The notes under the pieces were generated by a model. It saw nothing but the letters and a program-made list of their open reading frames with translations, was not told the DNA's origin and did not search any database. From Xenopus tropicalis (taxonomy: Eukaryota; Chordata; Amphibia; Anura; Pipidae), in the NCBI RefSeq assembly GCF_000004195.4, contig NC_030681.2:25684482-25748481 (forward strand): a stretch of 64,000 nt of DNA, in the 5' to 3' direction. The position numbers and the translations under genes were made by a program. Of this stretch, positions 1 through 9,596 are shown one piece after another; within the stretch, counting starts at the first letter, position 1; every line of letters starts with the position of its first letter.

Positions 1-365
1 GGGCTGATTTACTAACCCACGAATCCGACCCGAATTGGAAAAGTTCCGACTTGAAAACGAACATTTTGCGACTTTTTCGTATGTTTTGCGTATTTTTTCG
101 GATTCTGTACGAATTTTTCGGATCCAATACGATTTTTGCGTAAAAACGCGAGTTTTTCGTATCCATTACGAAAGTTGCGTAAAAAGTTGCGCATTTTTCG
201 TAGCGTTAAAACTTACGCGAAAAGTTGCGCATTTTTCGTAGCGTTAAAACTTAACGCTACGAAAAATGCGCAACTTTTCGCGTAAGTTTCGCAAAGTACC
301 GATCATTACGAAAAAAACGCAATCGGACTCCATTCGACCCGTTCGTGGGTAAGTAAATCAGCCCC
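1..365. mobile_element. Foldback MITE with CpG-rich internal palindrome
   Basis: The left end (gggctgatttac) and right end (gtaaatcagcccc) are inverted copies, so this is a non-autonomous DNA transposon whose first base lies just outside the window. The interior repeats short TTTTCG/TTGCGC motifs. Positions 212-247 and 251-286 form a perfect 36-bp inverted repeat with a 3-nt loop. A second direct copy of the arm lies at about 177-211. The ends resemble those of the element at 40119-40453, which has a TAA target duplication (PIF/Harbinger-like). No ORF of interest is present. Confidence 0.75.
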
Positions 366-370
366 ATAGA

Positions 371-669
371 GTACATATACAAAATCTTCCAGCTGAATTG
401 TGTTTAGTACTAGTGCAATACCCAGCCAGCCATGCCTCTATGGCATCTTCCTGTATATGCTATGAGAAACACGAGGGCAGTACTTCTAGGCCTATAAAAT
501 GCAATCACCAACCACTTTCCACTGGGCATTTCCTAGGTGACATTGTGTAGGTGGTTGTTTTATACATTAACAAATTAATTGAGATGAAGAAAAAGAAAAG
601 ATTTGTCAGATTTTGTTCATGAAAAAGCAAGTATTTCAGTTTAATGTATTGAGTTGCAGGGCACTGTAC
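371..669 (-). other. HAO1: HAO1 intron 3 (5' part), no further feature seen
   Basis: This stretch lies downstream, in transcription order, of the exon 3 donor at 669-668. It is AT-rich, and I see no exon, repeat or regulatory motif in it. The next HAO1 exon must lie beyond the left edge. Confidence 0.6.
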
Positions 670-925
670 CTTAAATGTGGGGGAAGTTGGAACTTGTTGC
701 GCACATCAGCAAGGCGTCTCCCTAGGTAAGGGGTGTCCACTGTTAAGAAGATGGCTTTGTAGCCTGATCTCTCAGCTCTCTGCACAAGAGACTTTGTCAG
801 GTTCCGGTCCTTGTATATATACAGCTGCATCCAGCGCAGGGAGTCGGGGGCAGCCTCGGCCACTTCCTCTATGGATGAGGTAGCCCACGAGCTCAGCATC
901 ATGCCAGTGCCAACAGCCCTGCAAG
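670..925 (-). CDS. HAO1: HAO1 exon 3 (FMN/substrate-binding part)
   Basis: Acceptor AG lies at 927-926 and donor GT at 669-668. The exon begins with the last two bases of Ala97 and ends with two bases of Arg182. It encodes residues 98-181, including the MMLSSWATS stretch (Ser108), QLYIYKDR (Gln130, Tyr132) and [18 protein letters not shown] (Thr158, Asp160, Arg167). These are the FMN-contact and active-site residues of the alpha-hydroxyacid oxidase family. The reading frame is intact, with no stop or frameshift. An in-frame ORF running past the donor stops soon after, as expected for intron sequence. Confidence 0.95.
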
Positions 926-1143
926 CTGATAGGGATTAACAAAAAACATATAAAAACTGCATTTATTTCCTTTGTAACAAATCATTATAACTACAATATA
1001 CAGTTGAACGAGGGAATAGGTATCAACTATTGTCCATGCTGTAGTGTGGCCACCTATGTGACTCCCCCGTCACTCCCCTCATGAATACAGTGCTGCCAAA
1101 CACAGCCCATTGCTTCCTTCTGCCCCAACATCACTGTGCTTAA

Positions 1144-2018
1144 AAGGGGTGGTTCACCTTTAAGTTAACTTTTACTATGCTGTAGAATAGTGTAATAAAG
1201 GAGGTGAATTAATATTAATAATTTGTATTATTGATATTAGCAACAAATATGAATACATATGCAGGATCAATGATAAAACCTTATGATAAACTGTTAGTGA
1301 GCAATAACACACACACAAGTAATAATAGAATCAAATAGATTTACTTATCTTTGTATTATTATAGTCACAATCATAGCCAGTTCTGCATCAATTCGGCACA
1401 ATCTATATTGTTTAGAACAAAAGACCTAAACAATTTACTAACTTTGTAGCAGGCCTATTTGTTGCTCTAATAGGTTTTACATAGAATGTATTGTCTATCT
1501 GCTGTCTTTTTGTTTATTCCAAGGATATTTGCTGGATAACAATACCTGTGTTTACTGTTTACCCAGCAATATACATAGAACAAAGACATTGTATCTTGAA
1601 CACTGGACAATAGCTGTCCCAAAATCTGCTGCATTTACTTGACTCAAACCTAAGATTTGAATATTTCAAAGCAGATATATATACTGTAAATCATTATAAA
1701 ATCAATAGAAAATTCACCATGCTACAAATGGCTAATTCTATGCAACTTTTTATTTGGTCTTCATTACTGCATCTAAATTATTTGTTTTCTTCAGACTCTA
1801 TCCAGCTTTCAATGGGGGTCACCGGCCCCGCCAGACAAAAACCTATTGCTCTATGAGGCTACAATTTTATTGTTATTGTTAATTTTTATTACTTATCTTT
1901 CTATTCAGAACCTCTCCTATTTATATTCCAGTCTCTCATTGCAACCCTACCTTAGCAAGTCGCTGGTTGCTAAGGTAATTGGACCCTAGCAACCACATAA
2001 CAGCTAAAATTCCAAACC
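1144..2018. mobile_element. TTAA-type dispersed element, split by an insertion
   Basis: It starts with ggggtggttcacctttaagt at about 1145, the left terminus also seen near 23371. The body resumes at about 1731 with the 'ggtcttcatta...ccagctttcaatgggggtca' part and the inverted 'ggttgctaaggtaa...ccctagcaacc' block. Roughly 540 bp of unrelated AT-rich DNA (about 1193-1730) interrupts the copy, and the 3' end is replaced by the next MITE. The same family recurs at 23371-23840, 39720-40487, 50000-50320, 53870-54280 and 60655-60825. Confidence 0.6.
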
Positions 2019-2337
2019 TAAAGGTGGCCATATATGGGCTGATTTTTAGCTGCAGATATTGGTCCTTTAGACCGATTCGACAGCTTATCTGCCCGTGTAT
2101 GGGCACGAACAGCAGGCCTGAAATTGTCCAGATCTCGATCGGGCAGGTTTGATTTTTCCGTTGGATCGGGGACCGCATCGGCTCAGTCCCCGGTCCATGA
2201 ACCGAGGGCACCTATGACCCCTTTTTTAATTTGATCATTTGGTCCTAGGGCCCACCTGTAGGTGAGCATATCGGGAGAAGATCGGCTCCTTGGTGATATC
2301 GCCAAACGAGCGGATCTTACAGTGTATGGCTACCTTA
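2019..2337. mobile_element. 'ggccata' foldback MITE
   Basis: The left terminus is aaaggtggccatatatggg and the right terminus agtgtatggctacctt, which are imperfect inverted copies. The interior carries inverted 'gatcgggcaggtttgat' and 'gccaaacgagcggatc' style blocks. Related copies lie at 19983-20348, 40979-41279, 50363-50545, 53525-53760 and 54937-55197. It was inserted into or against the element at 1144-2018. Confidence 0.65.
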
Positions 2338-3069
2338 AGAGGGACGGCATTGGCCTTAGAGCACAGATGGGGCAGGTTTCAGCACTGAAAGGCTGGTGAT
2401 GCTGGGGCAGAAGGAGGCAGATTGATCAGCAGAGAAAAACCCTTGTGCCACGTGGTGTTTGGGGCAATGATATACAAGTCAATTTTGGATGTTTTGCCAT
2501 TGACATTTTTACTAGCTCAAAACAGCTGAAATAATCCTCAATTGTCCCCTTCAAAAATCTTCTGACAAATGCTGCTTAGGTGATTCTTAAAGGGTGGGTG
2601 ATTTCAGGTGTATTGGCCTAATATATTTGGGCATATAAAACATGTGGAAGGCAAAATACTCTGTGTACCTTTGCCTTTTGGTGATTTACGTTTGGACTAA
2701 ACCCCTTATCTGTAAAAAAAAATTTCCCCAAAAATTCCATATAATAGAGTATACAATAAGCTTTACCTTTAAATGATGTGAAGCAAAATACATGGAATAT
2801 ACATGAAATACAGAGAAAATATGAAAAAATAGAGCTGCTCATATGTCCAGCTAGAAGCCCAAGGGATTTCTGTAATTCCCAGCCTGCTCAGCGCTTGTAT
2901 AGACATTTTTTTTATCCAACCCAAAAACCTCATATATATTAGATAATTGGACCAGTACAATGATAATTTGGACACCACTGACACCTCAACAAAGCTATAT
3001 AAAATACAATAAATACATTTAAAAATATATAAATATTAAAAAATCCTATGTATGTAGATATCCGAGTAC

Positions 3070-3221
3070 CTCTTGCCGTGGCCGTCTCTCCATCAGGGTG
3101 AGCCATGCGCTGCATGGCGGTCGACCCTACGCATATGGGCATGCTTATTTTCTGCCCTAATATCGTTGTTGATAGGTCAGTGGCAGAGACATCCCTTAAC
3201 ACACGAGGGTATAATCGATAT
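3070..3221 (-). CDS. HAO1: HAO1 exon 2
   Basis: Acceptor AG lies at 3223-3222, after a TTTGTTTTC tract, and donor GT at 3069-3068. The exon completes Arg46 and encodes residues 47-96, ending with the first base of Ala97. It contains the [17 protein letters not shown] segment, which leads into the first barrel strand. It also holds [18 protein letters not shown], whose Ser-Thr-Ala at 79-81 is the FMN-binding loop of this family. The frame is open throughout. The upstream exon can be either copy A or copy B of exon 1, because both end in the same phase. Confidence 0.95.
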
Positions 3222-4067
3222 CTGAAAACAAACAAGCAATAAAAAAGAAGTAGAAAATGAATGTAACAGAGGATATTCCAATTCTCCCCAGTGGGAAGTG
3301 GCTGGAATCAATTCCACAATGTAGGAGAAAAGTTATGACTTGTATAGTCTGGGCTACCATGATGGTAGTACCATCAAAGGGACACATAGGGGAATTCAGC
3401 CAGGGGTCCTGTGGCAAAGGGGGACCCCAGGAGGTCTGATTCGAGGGCCACAAATTAAGTGGACTCGTGGGGGGTGTAGCCAGTGCTTGGAATGATGGTG
3501 GGCATGTTGGGTAAAATGATGTGTGGCTGGGGCAGATTGGGAGCAGACTCAAGAATGGAATCTAGTTGGATTTTTTTTTAAATTGAGACCCCATTGTATA
3601 AGGCCCAGTAGGTGGTGAACTAATCTTCTGGGGAGGAGGGCTCCGTTAAGTGGGCTTACAATGCTATCACTCAAATACAATGGGTTGATGCAATGAAAGT
3701 TTTTTCACCAGGTCTACTAACCCACAGCAACCAACATGATGTTTGCTTTTAAAAGAATACTGTCATGGGAAAACATGTTATTTTCAAGACACATCAATTA
3801 ATAGAGCTTCTCCAGCAGAATCCTGCACTGAAATTCGTTTTTTAAAAGCGCAAACAGATTTTTTTATATTTAATTTTGAAATTTCACATGGGGCTAGCCA
3901 TATTCTTCATTTCCCAGGGTGCCACAGCCATGTGATTTGTGCTCTGATAAACTTCAGTCACACTTTACTTTACACTTTATTTATTTTTCCCATAAATAAT
4001 AACCAAGAAGTGACTCTATGTTGAATAATGGAAAATTGATTGAAAAGCTCAGTTGTCTTTATCTCAC

Positions 4068-4204
4068 CTTGAAAATGCCGCTACATTGTCCGCTAGCGTT
4101 TGCTGATCCTCTGCTCCTGACCGATAATAATCATACACTGATTTCCTTAGGGAGCGCCTGGCATATGCTTCATAGTCATCCACGGTGATGGGCTTGGGAG
4201 TCAT
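4068..4204 (-). CDS. HAO1: HAO1 alternative exon 1, copy A
   Basis: The ATG is at 4204-4202 and the donor GTGAGA begins at 4067. It encodes residues 1-45 plus two bases of Arg46, starting [18 protein letters not shown] and containing the substrate-binding Tyr26 in SVYDYYRSG. Compared with copy B there are 6 base differences in 137 bp: three silent, and three changing two residues (Thr2 versus Ser2, Ala13 versus Glu13). The frame, the donor and an upstream TATA box are all intact, so it could be used as an alternative first exon. Whether it is transcribed cannot be told from the sequence. Confidence 0.85.
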
Positions 4205-4306
4205 TGCCAGGCAGGGCTTTCTGTGTCTCAGTCCACTGAGCCTGGTCGCCGGGGAGTTTTGTAGGCCAATGTTGTACAGCAGTAAATAACTGATGGGCTA
4301 TTTACC

Positions 4307-4312
4307 TTTATA
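4307..4312 (-). promoter_or_regulatory. TATA box of HAO1 exon 1 copy A
   Basis: On the minus strand TATAAA lies about 105 bases upstream of the copy A ATG. An initiation site about 30 bases downstream would leave a 5' UTR of roughly 75 nt. The same box is conserved in copy B. Confidence 0.55.
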
Positions 4313-4401
4313 ACGAGGGCATGTTTGTTGGAGTGATATCCCTCCTCCCAGCAGCCAATCAGCAGAACAGTGGGAAGGGAGCAAGATAGCAGCTCCCTGA
4401 C

Positions 4402-4980
4402 TGCTGGTAAATTTGCAATACTGGCCCCTACCCCTGGCTGGTGATTTACAGGCTAGGCAGGGTGGCAACCCTAAACATGGGGGAACAGTCCAGATATCTG
4501 CCAGGTGGAGGAAATGGAGGGGCACAGACTCCTGGAAAGTGGGCAGTATTTTAAAAGAGTTGGGTTTTGTGTGGGTTGTGGGCATGGCTGGAAAGGCATA
4601 TGGTGCCGCTCCATTCAATACTCCAACCTGGCACACCTAGTTACACCCTAAAGACCCACTATATAACCCAGCTACCCTCCAATCCACAAGCCACAATCCG
4701 ACCTATCACAAACCCTACATTCTTGTCCTGTCCCCTCTTGCCCCCTGTAATTTTAACTTAAATAGGTTCTAATCTTAGGCCTTAGATATGGGGCAGTGCA
4801 CTGTATTGCTCCAACTCCATCTTTCTGCCACTGCTTTGGGTCAATAGGGGCCTGAGCAGAAACTCAATCATTTATTTATTTAAACGGTATCATTTGTATG
4901 GGGTGCTGAGAACGCCTGTGAGCTGGTTCCACAAACTATATATTCAGATTCAGTAAATGAACTCACCCACTGGAGACTGA
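4402..4980. other. Spacer between the two HAO1 first exons
   Basis: The part at 4402-4640 resembles a dispersed block also seen near 6640-6810 (shared 'aatactggccccg/t' and 'ggcagggtggcaaccct'-like stretches), so it is probably a repeat of unknown class. The rest (4641-4980) is unremarkable AT-rich DNA with no exon. Confidence 0.45.
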
Positions 4981-5060
4981 TTTTCCCATAAATAATAACC
5001 AAGAAGTGACTCTATGTTGAATGGAAAACTGATTGAAAAGCCCAGTTCTCTTTATCTCAC

Positions 5061-5197
5061 CTTGAAAATGCCGCTACATTGTCCGCTAGCGTCTGCTGAT
5101 CCTCTGCTCCTGACCGATAATAATCATACACGGATTTCCTTAGGGAGCGCCTGGCATACTCCTCATAGTCATCCACGGTGATGGGCTTGGGAGACAT
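5061..5197 (-). CDS. HAO1: HAO1 exon 1, copy B (probable ancestral first exon)
   Basis: The ATG is at 5197-5195 and the donor GTGAGA begins at 5060. It encodes residues 1-45 plus two bases of Arg46, starting [18 protein letters not shown] and including Tyr26 of the active site. The frame and donor are intact, and a TATA box lies about 103 bases upstream. A transcript starting here would read across copy A as intron, because no acceptor is evident in front of copy A. It would splice to exon 2 at 3221 in the correct phase. Confidence 0.92.
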
Positions 5198-5299
5198 TGC
5201 CAGAAAGGGCTTTCTGTGTCTCAGTCCACTAAGCCTGGTCGCTGAGGAGTTTTGTAGGCCAATGTTGTACAGCAGTAAATAATTGATGGGCTATTTACC

Positions 5300-5305
5300 T
5301 TTATA
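5300..5305 (-). promoter_or_regulatory. TATA box of HAO1 exon 1 copy B
   Basis: TATAAA on the minus strand, about 103 bases upstream of the copy B ATG, is embedded in the same 'cgttataaaggtaaatag' context as copy A. Confidence 0.6.
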
Positions 5306-6247
5306 ACGAGGGCATGTTTGTCATCCCATCAATGTGTAATCTGGAATCTGCCTGATACTGGACTTTCTCTGGTACATAACACTGGACTTTCTATTTCTCT
5401 ATTGGACCAGAACATCTACAGCCCTCATTAAGCAAGTGGAAATCCACTCCCTGGGTCTTGCTAAGCCAATCAGGGGCACATTAATAAAACAAAAAGGTAA
5501 AATAAGTGTTTGCCCAGGGTGCATCAGGACTAGGAGCCCACCATCAACAAAATCAAAATGTTCCATTTTAGTCAGGCGGTGGATCTTTCAGTAGACAAGC
5601 TTACTAGTGATGAGTGAATCTGTCCCGTTTCACCACAATATTTCAAGTTGTAAAAGTGCTAATATCTTGTAAATTAGAAAAAAATAATGTGTGCCAATTG
5701 CTAAATGGTATCACAGAATGTGCGCATCCACTTTGGCCTTCACATTTGTATAATTATTTGTTTTTTCCTTGTAATGCTCCGACATGCTTCCTGGATAAAC
5801 AAATATCTGAGCTGTGCTCATGGCAATGAATAGAATCACTATTTGTAATAAAGGTTCCCCCCCCCCATATACGCAAGGCCAGCGTGATGACTGGGAATGT
5901 CATGTTGGCAAATTGCAGCAAGTGTTAGAAGTAATACAACACGGCCCGCAGTGCAGAGGTGTCACGAACCCACAGAAATAAATGGAATCCAAGAAAGGCT
6001 AATATTTCAGTTTAGAACTCAAACATCAGCCATAGGCCATGAAATGCTTCAGCCAGAGCCTGACATGCTTCTATATTTATAAAAATAAAATAAACATGCA
6101 GGCCGAACACATCATATTTGTTGTCAGAAACTGAAAAAAATAAAAATAATTGCCGTAACATTTCCTTCATGTTTAATTCATATATTACCAGCAAAACTTC
6201 TGAGGGAAATGTATTGCTTGGGTTGCATAGAGTGGAAAAGTGCCACA

Positions 6248-6261
6248 GCGCCATCTACTGG
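6248..6261 (-). promoter_or_regulatory. CTCF core-like motif
   Basis: The minus strand reads CCAGTAGATGGCGC, matching every position of the common CTCF core CCASYAGRKGGCRS. It lies about 1 kb upstream of HAO1 copy B. Similar motifs also occur inside dispersed repeats, so occupancy is uncertain. Confidence 0.4.
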
Positions 6262-6371
6262 TGAAATAGTAAAACTAGAGCCAGGAATGAGATAACCAGG
6301 TGGGTAATGGATTTGATTGGTGTACGGATGGGACTATTATTATTCCATTTTTATAAAGCACCAACTTGTAA

Positions 6372-6535
6372 CTATGAAGAGTCTCATTCATCCAGGTCAT
6401 GATATACAGTATGTAGTCGAATTACCCTACCACTCAGGTGAACTGAAGAAGCCACTGGGATGAGTGGTGAAACTTTTTCAAGAAAATTCATAAAGCCCAG
6501 TTACTTCAGACTTAATTCTACTACCGATCGTCCGA
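6372..6535. repeat. Dispersed repeat fragment (shared with 18574-18655)
   Basis: The 'cattcatccaggtcatgatatacag' region appears in inverted orientation at 18600-18650, and the 'cttaattctacta' end is shared. The middle contains 'gaagaagccactgggatgag...gaaactttttcaag', a motif typical of vertebrate retroposon families. The class is unknown. Confidence 0.45.
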
Positions 6536-7092
6536 TAACATAAAATGAGCGGAGTGATAACGTAAAATGGGCGGAGTGATGTTGTTGTTGCGACTGCTGG
6601 AGAGAGGGTTATAGAACGCATTCAGGAAGATATAAGGTAAGATCTGGGCAGATTGGGGTGGTCTGGGGGAGGATCGGGGGTGGGCCAGTGGCTAATCTGT
6701 GGGTTATTACAAATTTACTGGCAACTATATTGACTGTAAATGTGTAATACCGGCCCCGGCCTTGGCAGCTGTTTTACCAGATAGGCCAGTGAAATACCAG
6801 CCAGTTGGCACCCCTATTTATACAGCGTGCCTTGTTTTGTTGCAACACTCCAGTCATCTGTAATATACACTGTAATACAACAGGTGCAATGCTTATTCCA
6901 GCTCTAGTTACCCATAGCAACTAATAAGTAGGTAGCATTTTTTTTTTTTTTTAGTTTTAAAGCTAGGACCTAATTGGCTGGAACTTTGCTCTTGGTAATT
7001 ACATTACCCTGCTGGAGTGAATTACAGATGACTGGAGTGTCACAATACAAAGCTGATAGGGCAGATAAATCCATGTGAGCAGATGTCATAAT

Positions 7093-7250
7093 AGGGTGAC
7101 CAGATCACATGAAAATTCAAGGACTCTAATAAGTTTAATAAATGCATGTTGCAGGGTTGAACCAATTGAAATGAAATGTAAATACAATCAGCCCTGCAAC
7201 ATGCATTTATTAGATGTGTCCCTGAATTTTCAAGGGATCTGGTCACCCTG
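7093..7250. mobile_element. Short foldback MITE
   Basis: The left arm (agggtgaccagatcacat, then the 'aataaatgcatgttgcaggg' block) is matched in inverted order by 'ccctgcaacatgcatttatt' and 'ggatctggtcaccct'. The whole 158 bp can fold into one hairpin with a small loop near 7170. Confidence 0.75.
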
Positions 7251-7439
7251 CTGTACAACAACAGATGGAGGGCTGCAGGTTAGATATGCAGGTACCCCAG
7301 AAACTGACCACAGGTGGCATTTCATGTTATAAAGGGGGATTCCATATACTCACCACATATAAAGTGAGGCACAATATAGTCACCCTAGGTAGTACTGTAA
7401 CTCACAAGTTGGACCCTGTATAATAAATGATCCAGTACG

Positions 7440-7680
7440 TGCACCAAACTGGTATATGGGATTCCTCTGGGTACTCTGGTTTCCTCCCGCACCCCAAAAA
7501 CACACAGGCATGTTAATCGGCTCCTGAAAAAACTGTCCCTACTGTGATAGGTGCATCTGTGGTAGGGACTTTAGATTGTAAGCTCCGCGGGGGCAGGGAC
7601 TGACCTGAATGATGAATAATCTCTGTAAAGCTCTGCTGAAATGTGCTGGTGCTATACAAATATCAGGGAATAAAATAAAT
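7440..7680. mobile_element. L2-like LINE 3' end fragment
   Basis: It carries the blocks 'ggtttcctcccgcaccccaaaa', 'tagattgtaagctccgcggg' and 'gtgctatacaaat', ending in an AATAAATAAAT tail. These are the hallmark blocks of vertebrate L2-clade 3' ends. Similar 'cttacaatctaagt' pieces occur near 46240 and 46560. Confidence 0.45.
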
Positions 7681-7807
7681 AAATGAAAACTCTTCAAACA
7701 GATTAATGTATCATTGCTTTTCTGAGCACTTTTGTAATGTACAGACTTTTTTTTTTTCAAGATATTACCATTTTTTGCACTGCTAATACAATGAATTTGA
7801 ATGCACA

Positions 7808-7821
7808 GTGCCACCTACTGT
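7808..7821 (-). promoter_or_regulatory. CTCF core-like motif, one mismatch
   Basis: The minus strand reads ACAGTAGGTGGCAC, matching CCASYAGRKGGCRS except at the first base. It has the same orientation as the motif at 6248-6261. Confidence 0.25.
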
Positions 7822-8845
7822 TCTGGCAACTGGTTGCAGTCAGCAGAAAATGAAGTTAGTGAGCAGAGGAAAGTCTGGTGATGGTGTACTGCTTAGAAGA
7901 GATAAGAGAAACGTCCAATGCTCTAGTCTATACTTTCATTTTCTGCCCACAATGACAGGAAAGATTTTTGCTATCTGACCCCCAGTGCTGATTATTTCGA
8001 TTTTTTTCTGTGGGTGTCCATGTGGTGTAAAATTACAAAATAATTGCATCTATTGAATCTATTGAATCTCTTGGTTCCACCAATTTCCAAATAGAAAGCG
8101 TAAGCATTTGTGATCCAGTGGGATTGCAGGACTGCCTGTCAAACTGCTTCCCAGGGGCCCCCTACATACAGTCGGGGCAAAGCAGCAAACTGCCCATGTA
8201 CATGTGTATGGCGCACTCTTTGGTCAGTGCTTAATGGGCACTCAAAGTTTAATTTTTGCCTGTGTTTTTATTATCCCTCAGAGCTGTAATGATGCCAGTT
8301 AACTCTTTAAATACACATTCAGTGAAGGGTGCACACTACAAGAGATATCATCAGCTACTTCAATCTCAGCCTCCAGATTTGTTCTCATTACTGTTATATA
8401 TAAAGTACCAGTATATATTATAGCGCTAGACAGTGATCCATTTGGTGCTGCATGGTAAGGAAATTCTGTGCCATTCTGGAAGGTGAAGGATACCACAAGG
8501 ACAAGAGACTGACATTTTCCCTAAGCAGGGAAGAGAGTGCCCAGATCTGGCTGTGCTGGAGTGTTCTGCCAAGGTGGCGGCTGTCAGCGTGCTAATGCCA
8601 GTGGCTCAGTAGGGGGACAGCACAGAGCGACAGGGAACAGGGAGTCCAGCTGCCTGCGCTTTGATGCCCATGTTGTGCCCAGCTCCTGCACAGAGCTCCA
8701 TTTGTACAGATAAGCAGAGAACCAGGTGGCAGGGGGCTGTCAGGCTGGGGCACAATTACTAAACTGCACTTCATTTATGACAAGGGCTGCCCTTAATTCC
8801 TTAATAGTGCAGCACCTAGGCAAAATACAGTAAATTGTGTATAGG

Positions 8846-8866
8846 ACTACATCTCCCAGCATACCC
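8846..8866 (+). promoter_or_regulatory. ZNF143/Staf-like motif (isolated)
   Basis: The sequence ACTACATCTCCCAGCATACC resembles the ACTACAATTCCCAGCATGC-type site bound by ZNF143 (Xenopus Staf). It is not next to a recognised gene start, so it may be a chance or repeat-borne copy. Confidence 0.3.
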
Positions 8867-9278
8867 TGGGGGCCTTTATGCTCCCCATCATAGATCCCAT
8901 ATACTGTATACCAGTAGAAACCTACCTGAACAATGATTGTTTGCATGGGGTAAGTAGGAGTACCAGTTCTTGTAACCCCCTCCTGGTTTGAGGGTGGATG
9001 TATGTCCAGGAGGCGGGGCAGATAGAACTGAGCACCAATCAAAGTCAGGGTGGGGGGGGATTCCTGTGAGTGAGGTTAAGCCAGTGCAGTGCCAGAACCC
9101 TTTGTATAGAAGCAAAATACTGTTATAGGGAAGGTTCACTTTAAGTTATTTTTTAGTTATCAATATGTGTGTATATCCTATCCAGACTGCTGATGCGACC
9201 CATTGGGTGCAAGTTTTTTAAAGTGTGTAGGAAAAAAATGCCCCTATACTTTTCTTTATAAAGGAGAATAAACAGAAA

Positions 9279-9596
9279 ACAGGACCTGTTATCTAGAATG
9301 CTCAGGACCTGGGGTTTTCTGGATAAGGGATCTTTCCATAATATGGATTACCATGTTGTAAGTCTACCAAAAAAATCATTCATTAAACCCAATTTGATTG
9401 TTTTCCATCAATAAGGATTAATTATATCTTAGTTGGGATCAAGTACAAGGTCCTGTTTTTTTATTCCAGAGAAAAGGAAATCATTTTTAAAAATTTGGAT
9501 CATTTAATTAAAAAACGGAACTACGGGAGACGGCCTTCCCGTAATTCAGAGCTTTCACGATAATGGGTTTCCGGATATTGGATCCCATACCTGTAC
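9279..9596. mobile_element. 'tacaggtatgggatcc' family element
   Basis: Both ends carry imperfect inverted copies of 'acaggtatgggatccnttatccgga'. Internal landmarks are 'gggttttctggataaggga', 'aggattaattatatctta' and 'gggtttccggatattggatcc'. Other copies lie at 22534-22855, 42060-42190, 58931-59040 and 59738-60377. Confidence 0.7.

Larger units (their letters stand above)
926..3069 (-). other. HAO1: HAO1 intron 2, largely transposon-derived
   Basis: This is the intron between the exon 2 donor (3069-3068) and the exon 3 acceptor (927-926). It holds a broken TTAA-type dispersed element (1144-2018) with an unrelated insert of about 540 bp at roughly 1193-1730. A 'ggtggccata' MITE (2019-2337) follows. 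The remaining sequence (2338-3069) is AT-rich and shows nothing I can name. Confidence 0.7.
3985..4328 (-). repeat. Tandem duplication unit A (HAO1 promoter + exon 1)
   Basis: This segment is about 95% identical to 4981-5321 and has the same orientation, with a spacing of 993-996 bp. The only indel I see is 3 bp near 4025. The unit covers the start of intron 1, the donor, coding exon 1, the 5' UTR and a TATA box. It lies within an interrupted MITE, which suggests it is the derived copy. Confidence 0.9.
3749..4401. mobile_element. Kolobok/T2-like MITE interrupted by the HAO1 exon 1 duplicate
   Basis: The left part (3749-3984) begins at TTAA with aaagaatactgtcatgggaa and runs to the 'gataaacttcagtcacac' block. 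The right part (4329-4401) resumes with gttggagtgatatccctcc and gcagccaatcagcagaacag. From memory of the frog T2-type MITE, these two blocks are nearly adjacent in an uninterrupted copy. Here 344 bp holding HAO1 promoter and exon 1 copy A sit between them. The far 3' half of the MITE is missing. The class is recalled, not searched. Confidence 0.6.
670..5197 (-). other. HAO1: HAO1 gene, 5' part (exons 1-3 of a longer gene)
   Basis: HAO1 oxidises glycolate to glyoxylate in peroxisomes with FMN and oxygen, releasing H2O2. The window holds exons for residues 1-182 of a protein that is about 370 aa in vertebrates. Phases join cleanly: exon 1 ends AG|, exon 2 starts A|, exon 2 ends G|, exon 3 starts CT|, exon 3 ends AG|. 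The numbering reproduces the known human HAO1 positions: Tyr26, Ser-Thr-Ala 79-81, Ser108, Gln130, Tyr132, Thr158, Asp160 and Arg167. HAO2 is the paralogue to consider, but the neighbouring TMX4 gene favours HAO1. Exon 1 exists twice (4068-4204 and 5061-5197). The C-terminal exons, including the catalytic His and the peroxisomal targeting signal, are off the left edge. Confidence 0.93.
4981..5321 (-). repeat. Tandem duplication unit B (HAO1 promoter + exon 1)
   Basis: This is the outer copy of the duplicated segment and matches 3985-4328 from intron start to TATA box. It is not flanked by the MITE that surrounds copy A, so it is probably the ancestral locus. Homology stops at 5321 just upstream of the TATA region, so promoter elements further upstream were not duplicated. 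Confidence 0.9.

Noticed and set aside
670..5197. HAO2 instead of HAO1
   Set aside because: The active-site numbering equals human HAO1 exactly, and the adjacent TMX4 gene matches the HAO1 neighbourhood in other tetrapods.
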